From a virus: a DNA stretch of 27,384 bases. Position numbers and translations under genes: made by a program. Below the pieces are notes generated by a model. It was not told the DNA's origin and ran no database searches. It saw only the letters and a program-made list of their open reading frames with translations. Location: positions 1 through 27,384 of IMG/VR virus record IMGVR_UViG_3300032288_003132; one strand, written 5' to 3'. This document shows, one piece after another, positions 1 through 6,041 of the stretch; position 1 is the first letter of the stretch; every line of letters starts with the position of its first letter.

Positions 1-48
1 ATACCATTTGTTAATAGTACCGGTTTTTGAATATGAAAAATTGAAATA

Positions 49-171
49 TTAGTAGATTAGAATACACTTATCCATTCTCAAAGAACAATCAATGTTTGCT
101 AAATCATCTCTAGAATAATCTAAATCACCAAAGTTTAAATCAGTCATGAAACAACCTTCAAGTAACCATTT
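49..171 (-). other. C-terminal remainder of the tail tube gene, in frame after the TAA
   Basis: Reading on in the same frame past the TAA at 172-174 gives KWLLEGCFMTDLNFGDLDYS, then RDDLANIDCSLRMDKCILIY, then TAA at 49-51. The LNFGDLDYS...DLANIDCSLR pattern is what I recall for the C-terminal strands of gp19-like tube proteins in T4-like phages. The combined length is right for the family. Neither a +1 nor a -1 shift at the stop joins the two parts, because both alternative frames close within about 20 codons. Only a point substitution, such as a GAA (Glu) codon changed to TAA, or readthrough or suppression, joins them. An internal ATG (residue M of CFMTD) exists but would give only about 32 residues. 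Confidence 0.8.
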
Positions 172-537
172 TTAAACAACTACTCCTGTTGGGTCTAACA
201 TTTCTAATTCAATATCTTTTTTATAACCAGCAGCATATCCCATACGACCAGTTACTGTTTCAGCGTGAAGACGGAACCATTCCATTAATGCTTGTGCAGC
301 TGAAGGTCCAATTGGGTCTCTAAATTTCACTTTAATTTCATTCCATTCAAATTGACCTGCTACGTATGTTTTTGTGTTCAAAAAAGGTATTTCTACTGAT
401 TTGATTTTTGCGTTAGGTCTACTTGCAGAAGTTACGTACCATTCGTTGATACCCAAAGTTGATGGAAATCTAACGATAAATCGGTTGACTCTTTTTGGCT
501 CGTACGGAGACGGCATTTTCATTAATAAATCGGCCAT
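172..537 (-). CDS. 19: Tail tube protein, T4 gp19-like (N-terminal 121 residues, ends at an in-frame TAA)
   Basis: This gene encodes the inner tube of the contractile tail, through which DNA passes. The 121 residues begin MADLLMKMPSPYEPKRVNRF and contain features typical of T4-like tube proteins: an N-terminal NRF(I/V)VRFP strand, a SVEIPFLN segment near residue 50, and DPTGVVV just before the stop. The ORF ends at a TAA (172-174), but the same frame continues for 40 codons (52-171, stop at 49-51) with an unmistakable tube C-terminus. The uninterrupted product would be 162 residues, nearly the 163 of T4 gp19. The gene lies downstream of the sheath gene on the same strand, as gene 19 follows gene 18 in T4. 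A TATTTATA box lies 37 nt before the ATG. The family call is confident. Whether the stop is real, read through or an assembly error cannot be decided here. Confidence 0.85.
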   Translation of the reverse strand: MADLLMKMPSPYEPKRVNRFIVRFPSTLGINEWYVTSASRPNAKIKSVEIPFLNTKTYVAGQFEWNEIKVKFRDPIGPSAAQALMEWFRLHAETVTGRMGYAAGYKKDIELEMLDPTGVVV

Positions 538-574
538 ATTGTGTTTGTTAAGTTTTTAGTATTATTTACTTTCT

Positions 575-582
575 TATAAATA
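575..582 (-). promoter_or_regulatory. TATTTATA promoter-like box upstream of tail tube gene
   Basis: On the minus strand the sequence reads TATATTTATAAGAA, 37 nt before the tube ATG. The sheath gene has nearly the same string at exactly the same 37-nt spacing. T4-type late promoters have only a -10-like TATAAATA element and no -35. This box resembles that arrangement but not its exact sequence. Promoter function is inferred. Confidence 0.45.
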
Positions 583-666
583 TACCAGTATTAGAAAATA
601 TTTTTTTAAAATTAATTATACGAAAAACTTGATTTTTCATTTTTTTTTTCGTAGTTTTTTACTATT

Positions 667-771
667 CCAGTATATAAGTACCAGTATAAATAAATATTCT
701 TTATATTTCTTTTTTAAATTCAATTAAAATTAATAAATAATGGTACCAGAATATAAGTTCCAGTATACTGG
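667..771. repeat. CCAGTATA repeats with a 12-bp palindrome
   Basis: A 22-bp unit, CCAGTATATAAGTACCAGTATA at 667-688, recurs at 746-767 with two substitutions. Each unit contains two CCAG(T/A)ATA copies spaced 14 bp apart. The last copy extends to the perfect palindrome CCAGTATACTGG (760-771). A further partial copy (ACCAGTATTA) lies near 584-593. The arrangement resembles binding sites for a dimeric DNA-binding protein or replication iterons. The function is unknown. Confidence 0.6.
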
Positions 772-823
772 GTATATCTTTATAATTTTCTTATTAGTTA
801 TGTTCATTTAACATAATATCTAG

Positions 824-837
824 GTTCCACGTGGAAC
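824..837. promoter_or_regulatory. Perfect 14-bp palindrome matching a parS core (GTTCCACGTGGAAC)
   Basis: The string GTTCCACGTGGAAC is fully self-complementary. Its CACGTG centre and flanking TTC/GAA match the core of bacterial centromere (parS) sites bound by ParB, as in the GTTnCACGTGnAAC pattern. The outer bases (G on the left, G on the right) differ from the usual T...A ends. It lies between the sheath terminator and the CCAGTATA repeats. No parA or parB gene is in this window, so ParB binding is only a hypothesis. Confidence 0.45.
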
Positions 838-848
838 GTGTACAATAA

Positions 849-875
849 AAAAGGGAGTCTTTCAACCCCCCTTTT
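849..875 (-). terminator. Rho-independent terminator after the tail sheath gene
   Basis: On the minus strand a 9-bp stem (AAAAGGGGG pairing with CTCCCTTTT, one G-U pair) encloses a 9-nt loop and runs into six consecutive U residues, about 18 nt after the sheath stop codon. It should end the sheath transcript before the tube gene, which has its own promoter-like box. Confidence 0.7.
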
Positions 876-892
876 CCTCTAATCAATTTCGA

Positions 893-3800
893 TTAAATAT
901 TCTCAAATGAAGCTCCTGTTGGTGTAATTACAAATTCCAAATCTATGTACTCCAAACTTCTAGTTGGCTTTATGTAGATTTTTCCTCTTAATGTATTTGC
1001 ATCAATGTCAGCAGGGTCGTTAGATACCGATACACGGAAATCATATAAACCTCTTTCTTTCTTAATTGAATCTAATATTGGATTTACTAATTTTAAGAAT
1101 TCATTTCTTACTTGCTCATCGTTTTGTTCGAAAAGTAATCTTACAGAAACAGCTGAAATAAGCTTTCTTGCTCTTAATAATAGTCTTCTTACGTTAATTC
1201 TATCTAAAGCTGATTCTCTAACTTGTAACGTTTTGTTACCCCAAATAATTGTACCAGTGTCTGAGAATGTCGCAATAGGGTTAACTCTATTCTTATATAA
1301 AGTATCTCTTTCGTCTAAAGTAAGCTTTTTAGCTGCTTTAATAGATGTTACCAAACCTCTAGAATAACCCGCCACCGCGAACCATGGATAAGATACATTA
1401 TCAGTTAAAGCAATGTTTCTTAATACCTCACCTGTTGGTGGAAGGTAAATTTGAGTTGCGTTATCTGTGTCTCTTACTTGAATCCAAGGCCAATATGTTG
1501 CAGAATAGTTAGAATCTATTGATACTAAATCTAATTCACCAACTAAACTATCTGAATCTGATACATCAACAGGGCCTGGTGAATTCATAATATATAATGA
1601 ATCTGCTCTATCTGATTCAATCATTTCAATTGCTTGATTCACCAAAGAACTATGTTGGAAGAAGTTAATACCCGGAGTTGCAAAAACATTAATGTCAATT
1701 GCTTCTGGATTAGCGTATGTCTCAATACCTTGTAGATATGAATAATAATCTGAGTTACCAAGAGTTTCACTAAAAACACCATTGTTTACAGTGTTACCTG
1801 AAACATATGTTTTTTTACCAAAAATATACTCATCGCTATTTGTTCTATTTTGTCTGTAAATGTCCCAACCATCTCTACCACCAAACACCACTGTTGTGAA
1901 TTTTCTATAGTTGATGTTTTGCATGTAGTTTGTTGAACCATCAGTAGGGTCGCTTTGGCCTTCTAAATCATAAGGAGTTGTCATGTATGCAAACCCAACA
2001 GTATTTCCTGAAATATTTGGTAAATCTAATACTGAAACCCCTTTAGAATCAACAGTTAAAGATGTTGCTCCGGTAATGTGTGCCGCGTTATAAGATAAGT
2101 GGAAACCGAATGTTTGAGCTTCCGCTGACGCACCTTTATATTTTAATAAATCACTATCAAAACCTGCTTCAGAAGAAACACCTAACATTACTTTTCTTAC
2201 TTTATCTCCTGATTCAACTCTTGCAATACCATCTTCTGTATATGTTTCAATATCACCAGCAACATTATATTTGGTTTTATATGCGATATTACCAAACTTA
2301 GCTCCTTCGTATAAACCAGCATCATTATATTGTGGTAAACCTTTGAAACCAGCAGGGAATGCATCTGTTGGTGCATTTGTTGCCATGTTTAACATGATAT
2401 ACTTAGAATTCAATGGATATTCACCATCAGAAGTACCAATTTTTCTTGCTACATAACCCGGAACATCAGGATTCATTGAACATCTTGTGTATTTTTCAAT
2501 AGCAACTTGATTGTCATCAGTATCGTTAAAATCACGAACTAAAATATCAAATTCCGATGTATCAACATTAATATTTTGAATTGTTATTTTTATTTGCGTA
2601 TTTGCTGTTTCACCATCAGGAACAGTAATAACTTCGAATAAATCTGCAACTTTACCACCCCTTACTTCAGATACAATCATTGGTGAGATAGGTGTGTCGT
2701 AACCCTTTAAGAAATTATCGTTAACATCTTCATCAACATAAGTTGCAGTCATTTTTATACCTCTAATTAATCCTTTTTCATATGCTTTTTTCAATAAATT
2801 AGGATATACTTCATGAACGTATACTGGAAATTCTCCAAATGTTTTATCAAATGTTTCAGTACCAAATACCTTAGATATGAATTTTGTTGATGCAGTATTA
2901 AAAGAAACACCGAATTGCTTAACGCCACCAGTTGCACCTGTTACATTTACAAAGAAATCACCTAATGGGTTTATTGCCATATTGTCGGTATCAACCTCTA
3001 ATGTAAAAGCATTGTCATTGGTAACTTCTAATTCTAAAATCTCATTAGCTACGTAACGTCCTCTTGAACGTAATGTTGCAATTACCGCATTATTATACTC
3101 AGTATATGGTGTAGCATCGTAGAATATTTTAGTTACTTCCCAATGCGGGGTATTTCCTGTAAAACTTGGTGTTGCACCACTAAAGAATTGGAAAACGTAA
3201 GAATAAACAGCATCTACGTTATTATCTTCATCAGCGCCACTGCTAACATGATACATAGAATTATACCATTCTTTGTTATTAGGGCTATCTTCATATAGTT
3301 TACCTGTTAATGGTGAAGCTTGTTCTTTAGTAGATGGTAATGTGATATTAGCATCATCTAAATAATCTTCAATTTTACCAATTGCAAACCATTTAAGGTT
3401 GTCAGCACTGGTATAACCACTAAAGTTTTTAACGATATAATCGTCCATTGATGATCCATCAACCGCAGTTAAATTAGCGATAAATTGATAGTCATTGAAC
3501 GAAGTTGAGAAAGAAGACAATGATGTTAAGATTACGCTGGTATCTTGATCCGTGTAACCTGTATATTCCTCTAGTCTAATACCACCTATTGCTGTAATAG
3601 CAAAAGATTTATTAGGTTTATAACCCGTTAGACCCAATACTCTTGTTACGAATAATTGGTTTGATTCTTGTAAATAAGATTTAGCGTTGTATGGTAATTC
3701 ATACTTTGGATAACCATTACCATACTTTTCTGGTGAAGTGCCACCAAAATAAGTTTTGAACTCATCAAAATTTGTAATCAAAATTGGTTCAAAAGCAGGA

Positions 3801-3922
3801 CCTTTTAATGTTTCACCTACTAGACCTAATGTTGTTACACCTACACTTTGAGCTACGAATGTAAGATCTACCTCTGATGTATAGACACCTGGTGATACAA
3901 ATACTCTGTTGTTACTAGCCAT
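893..3922 (-). CDS. 18: Tail sheath protein, T4 gp18-like, enlarged (1009 aa)
   Basis: This is the contractile sheath subunit that polymerises around the tail tube. The N-terminus (VFVSPGVYTSEVDLT, about residues 7-21) is the classic sheath start, with a GLVGETLKGPAF handle shortly after. The last roughly 140 residues carry the conserved core: TGTIIWGNKT, the RINVRRLLLRARK helix, and a terminal IKPTRSLEYIDLEFVITPTG strand. T4 gp18 has 659 residues, so this protein has about 350 extra, mostly in the middle, where variable surface-exposed domains of sheaths are normally inserted. The gene is followed by a terminator hairpin (849-875) and preceded by a TATTTATA box 37 nt before the ATG. It sits between the gp15-like and tube genes, matching T4 gene order without genes 16 and 17. 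The family call is certain; the role of the inserted domains is unknown. Confidence 0.95.
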   Translation of the reverse strand: MASNNRVFVSPGVYTSEVDLTFVAQSVGVTTLGLVGETLKGPAFEPILITNFDEFKTYFGGTSPEKYGNGYPKYELPYNAKSYLQESNQLFVTRVLGLTGYKPNKSFAITAIGGIRLEEYTGYTDQDTSVILTSLSSFSTSFNDYQFIANLTAVDGSSMDDYIVKNFSGYTSADNLKWFAIGKIEDYLDDANITLPSTKEQASPLTGKLYEDSPNNKEWYNSMYHVSSGADEDNNVDAVYSYVFQFFSGATPSFTGNTPHWEVTKIFYDATPYTEYNNAVIATLRSRGRYVANEILELEVTNDNAFTLEVDTDNMAINPLGDFFVNVTGATGGVKQFGVSFNTASTKFISKVFGTETFDKTFGEFPVYVHEVYPNLLKKAYEKGLIRGIKMTATYVDEDVNDNFLKGYDTPISPMIVSEVRGGKVADLFEVITVPDGETANTQIKITIQNINVDTSEFDILVRDFNDTDDNQVAIEKYTRCSMNPDVPGYVARKIGTSDGEYPLNSKYIMLNMATNAPTDAFPAGFKGLPQYNDAGLYEGAKFGNIAYKTKYNVAGDIETYTEDGIARVESGDKVRKVMLGVSSEAGFDSDLLKYKGASAEAQTFGFHLSYNAAHITGATSLTVDSKGVSVLDLPNISGNTVGFAYMTTPYDLEGQSDPTDGSTNYMQNINYRKFTTVVFGGRDGWDIYRQNRTNSDEYIFGKKTYVSGNTVNNGVFSETLGNSDYYSYLQGIETYANPEAIDINVFATPGINFFQHSSLVNQAIEMIESDRADSLYIMNSPGPVDVSDSDSLVGELDLVSIDSNYSATYWPWIQVRDTDNATQIYLPPTGEVLRNIALTDNVSYPWFAVAGYSRGLVTSIKAAKKLTLDERDTLYKNRVNPIATFSDTGTIIWGNKTLQVRESALDRINVRRLLLRARKLISAVSVRLLFEQNDEQVRNEFLKLVNPILDSIKKERGLYDFRVSVSNDPADIDANTLRGKIYIKPTRSLEYIDLEFVITPTGASFENI

Positions 3923-3959
3923 TGATTAATGTTTGGATTAATAAAATTTATTGTTTTCT

Positions 3960-3967
3960 TATAAATA
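3960..3967 (-). promoter_or_regulatory. TATTTATA promoter-like box upstream of tail sheath gene
   Basis: The minus strand reads GATATTTATAAGAAAAC, with the box 37 nt before the sheath ATG. The spacing and flanking AAGAAA are the same as at the tube gene. Function is inferred from recurrence. Confidence 0.45.
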
Positions 3968-4014
3968 TCTTTGTTTATTGCAAAGATTTCGCTAGTTTTC
4001 ATTAAAAAGATAGT

Positions 4015-4022
4015 TATTTATC
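4015..4022 (+). promoter_or_regulatory. TATTTATC promoter-like box upstream of the small plus-strand gene
   Basis: TTATTTATC lies 16 nt before the ATG of the 51-residue gene. It is a one-base variant of the box found elsewhere, so support is weaker. Confidence 0.3.
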
Positions 4023-4038
4023 TTAAAGTATCTTTTAT

Positions 4039-4194
4039 ATGAAAGCACAACAGAAAAATGTCAAAATCAGCGAAAAACACCACGAAATGCTAAAAACCTA
4101 TTGTGACCAGAAAGGACTTAAAATTTATAAGGTTTTAGAAAAATATATTGACGAATTGTGTAAACCCAAAAAGAAAGATATCTATGGCGAATAG
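4039..4194 (+). CDS. Small ribbon-helix-helix-like protein, possible DNA-binding regulator (51 aa)
   Basis: A 51-codon ORF starts MKAQQKNVKISEKHHEMLKT and ends KKKDIYGE before TAG. The pattern is a short basic N-terminus, a strand (NVKIS), a helix (EKHHEMLKTYCDQKG), a second helix (KIYKVLEKYIDELC) and a lysine-rich tail. This is what Arc/CopG-type ribbon-helix-helix repressors look like, and such small proteins are frequent in phages. It reads opposite to its neighbours, diverges from the sheath gene, and its stop codon directly abuts the stop of the gp15-like gene (4195). A TATTTATC box lies 16 nt before the start. A local repressor of the divergent sheath promoter is a reasonable guess, but function is not demonstrated. 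Codon use looks genuine. Confidence 0.65.
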   Translation: MKAQQKNVKISEKHHEMLKTYCDQKGLKIYKVLEKYIDELCKPKKKDIYGE

Positions 4195-5469
4195 CTAGAA
4201 CAGATATTTTACATTTACAACAGAACCAATCGAGGGTATCCCTAGTAATTTTATTTGTTTAACATTCGTAATAATAAAATTGTCATTTTCATCTTGAGCC
4301 AACCCATTGATATCTAAACTAATAAACGTGTCAATATTATTAGTCAAATTTATAAATGGTGAGCTACTTGTGATTGTTATATTATCGGTAAATAAATTAA
4401 CCACTTTACCATAGTTGTTAATAAAGGTTGTAACGTTATCCGCTTTTTGCGTTTTTTTACCTTTGAAATATTGTATTGTTATAATATCATCAGTTTGTGG
4501 TGCACCAAGCGTTGTAATCTTCGAAGTACCCGGTATATGGAGGTAGTTTATATCCTTGATTATTAACTCATTATTGATATACACATTAAAAATTGTTGAC
4601 ATAGGTTCCCCAACACTAAAAACAGTTTGGGTGCCATTTGCTCTGATATTAACAGTAGTAACATCGATACCGCCATTTTTCATTGTTTTATTAACTGGGT
4701 TATCAATAATAAACTCAGTCATTAATAACGCTCTACTAATAGCTGGTTTTACCTCAAATTCTTCATGGTCAATCAATAGCCCTAACATTATAAATGTATA
4801 TGTTTGTAAATAAAACCTACGTGAATCTATATTTTCAATAGGAGAATTGTCCGCAATTGATTCTAATATAATTGGAATATAATGACCTTTGATATTTGTA
4901 TATGCTTGTTTTGATGAAAACTTTTGCATAACCAGTTTACTAAATTTATTTAAATCCCTGAATTTTGTACAAACAATTGTAACGTCAAATGTTAAATCAA
5001 CAGCAACAGGCTGCGGAATTTTATAAACATCAGCACCCATTTGATTACCATTCCATGTTGGAACTGTTGCATAAAAAAATGTTCTTCTATCAGGAATATT
5101 ATAAATCGTACTTGGATTTTTACCAATTTGAGCGTCCGGTTTTCTAATAACCGCAATTAAAGGTAGTTTAGGGTTTCCGTCGTCATCTGAAAAAGACCAA
5201 TTGTTAGCAAACTCACCCCATCTTTGAATTGTCATAATCTTATCAACAACAGGGATTTTCTGTCCATCTGTAACAATTTTAAAATTCTCTTTTACAAACT
5301 CCAACATACCCATGTCTAAATCATCATGCAAAACAGAGTCTGGTAAGAATGTGTCAGATTTAGTTATGGATTCTAAAAGATCTTGTCTTCTATCCATAAT
5401 CTCACTTCCGTATAGTACGGGTTTATTCCCGTAAACGTTTATATTGTTTTTTCTTTTAGGTATTCCCAT
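4195..5469 (-). CDS. Tail completion / sheath terminator protein, T4 gp15-like
   Basis: This protein probably caps the proximal end of tube and sheath and joins the tail to the neck. In the middle of the protein the pattern VDLTFDVTIVCTKFRDLNKF, then YIPIILESIADNSPIENIDS, then RRFYLQTYTFIMLGLLID follows the order and spacing I recall in T4 gp15 (YELSIFTRYEDDMFQIVEQI ... IKIVLMSAAIDEAID ... RRRIEWSLTFEVNGWM). About 170 extra C-terminal residues follow, with no recognised domain. A longer frame opens at 5508, but I prefer the ATG at 5467-5469 (MGIPKRKNNIN). It follows the upstream stop by one base and has GAGGAG about 8 nt before it, one of the few Shine-Dalgarno-like sites in the window. Its place between gp14-like and sheath genes supports the call. 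Confidence 0.7.
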   Translation of the reverse strand: MGIPKRKNNINVYGNKPVLYGSEIMDRRQDLLESITKSDTFLPDSVLHDDLDMGMLEFVKENFKIVTDGQKIPVVDKIMTIQRWGEFANNWSFSDDDGNPKLPLIAVIRKPDAQIGKNPSTIYNIPDRRTFFYATVPTWNGNQMGADVYKIPQPVAVDLTFDVTIVCTKFRDLNKFSKLVMQKFSSKQAYTNIKGHYIPIILESIADNSPIENIDSRRFYLQTYTFIMLGLLIDHEEFEVKPAISRALLMTEFIIDNPVNKTMKNGGIDVTTVNIRANGTQTVFSVGEPMSTIFNVYINNELIIKDINYLHIPGTSKITTLGAPQTDDIITIQYFKGKKTQKADNVTTFINNYGKVVNLFTDNITITSSSPFINLTNNIDTFISLDINGLAQDENDNFIITNVKQIKLLGIPSIGSVVNVKYLF

Positions 5470-5470
5470 G

Positions 5471-5983
5471 TTATACTCCTCTAAATTCCCCTTCCTGTAC
5501 AATCGCACAAGTAATGGTTCTGTAATGCGGTTTATAACCGAACATTTTATGTTTATTATCTGAAGTTACTTTTCCATCATTCACAACAGTGTAAAACCTA
5601 ACCTTGTCTTCAGAATCCTGATACCCAATATAATCACCATATCTAATATCAATATTTAATTCATTAAGGTGTTTAATATATACGGAAACAACCATATTAC
5701 CTGGTTCTTGATATCTTAATATACCATTTTTATATGTTGCATTTTTTGGTTCATCAATTTTAACCAATCCATTGAATTCAATCGGAGGTAGATATTTTAT
5801 ATCATCTTTACCCGCTTCAGCATAAACCGAATCTGTTCCTGTTTTATTCATGTCAACACGATATAAAACTAACTTCATATTTAAATCGCCATGAAGATAC
5901 TCTTCACCCATTTGTATATTGATGTCAAAATCGTCTTGAGAGAAAAATTTACCTAAACGCGTAATTGGTAATTTGTTTTCCAT
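5471..5983 (-). CDS. Neck protein, probably T4 gp14-like (170 aa)
   Basis: This is a predicted connector between head and tail. The 170-residue protein contains KLVLYRVDMNKTGTDSVYAE, a GLVKI strand, and the segment YGDYIGYQDSEDKVRFYTVV followed by an aromatic FGYKPHYRTI strand. T4 gp14 has a comparable layout (GDLIYFP...FEINWVEPY...FYQLG), and proteins of this pattern accompany sheath genes in other T4-like phages, as far as I remember. It is shorter than T4 gp14 (256 residues). It is translationally coupled to the gp15-like gene, with the stop and the next ATG separated by one base. A TATTTATT box lies only 5 nt before its ATG. The gp14 assignment rests on synteny plus weak similarity; a structural head-tail protein is safer. 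Confidence 0.6.
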   Translation of the reverse strand: MENKLPITRLGKFFSQDDFDINIQMGEEYLHGDLNMKLVLYRVDMNKTGTDSVYAEAGKDDIKYLPPIEFNGLVKIDEPKNATYKNGILRYQEPGNMVVSVYIKHLNELNIDIRYGDYIGYQDSEDKVRFYTVVNDGKVTSDNKHKMFGYKPHYRTITCAIVQEGEFRGV

Positions 5984-5988
5984 ATCCT

Positions 5989-5996
5989 AATAAATA
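5989..5996 (-). promoter_or_regulatory. TATTTATT box 5 nt before the gp14-like gene
   Basis: The minus strand reads CTATTTATTAGGATATG. If the box is a -10 element, the transcript would start at or beside the ATG, giving a nearly leaderless mRNA. Confidence 0.35.
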
Positions 5997-6041
5997 GTTT
6001 AATGTTACAATCTATTTAACTATATTTTTATATATATTGTT

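Larger units (their letters stand above)
538..892. other. 355-bp intergenic region between sheath and tube genes, rich in signals
   Basis: No convincing gene lies here. From the sheath end to the tube start it holds a rho-independent terminator hairpin (849-875), a perfect palindrome GTTCCACGTGGAAC (824-837), a set of CCAGTATA-type repeats (667-688 and 746-771, with an isolated copy near 585), long T/A tracts (601-660), and the promoter-like TATTTATA box of the tube gene (575-582). It is by far the longest gap in the window, where gene spacing is usually below 100 bp. It is therefore likely to have a regulatory or maintenance role. Confidence 0.8.

Noticed and set aside
1-48. Possible start (ATGGTAT) of another minus-strand gene at the left edge
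   Set aside because: Only seven bases are in the window, so it cannot be assessed.
172-174. Whole-genome reassignment of TAA to a sense codon
   Set aside because: Most genes here end in TAA with the next gene or a terminator close behind, so TAA functions as a stop in general; only the tube gene is interrupted.
740-811. 23-codon plus-strand ORF (hydrophobic C-terminal half) starting MVPEYKFQYTGY
   Set aside because: It is very short, overlaps the CCAGTATA repeats, and has no supporting signal. It could be a small membrane peptide but cannot be supported.
4195-5508. Upstream start at 5508 for the gp15-like gene
   Set aside because: It would add 13 residues inside the preceding gene. The ATG at 5469 follows that gene's stop by one base and has a GAGGAG ribosome-binding site.
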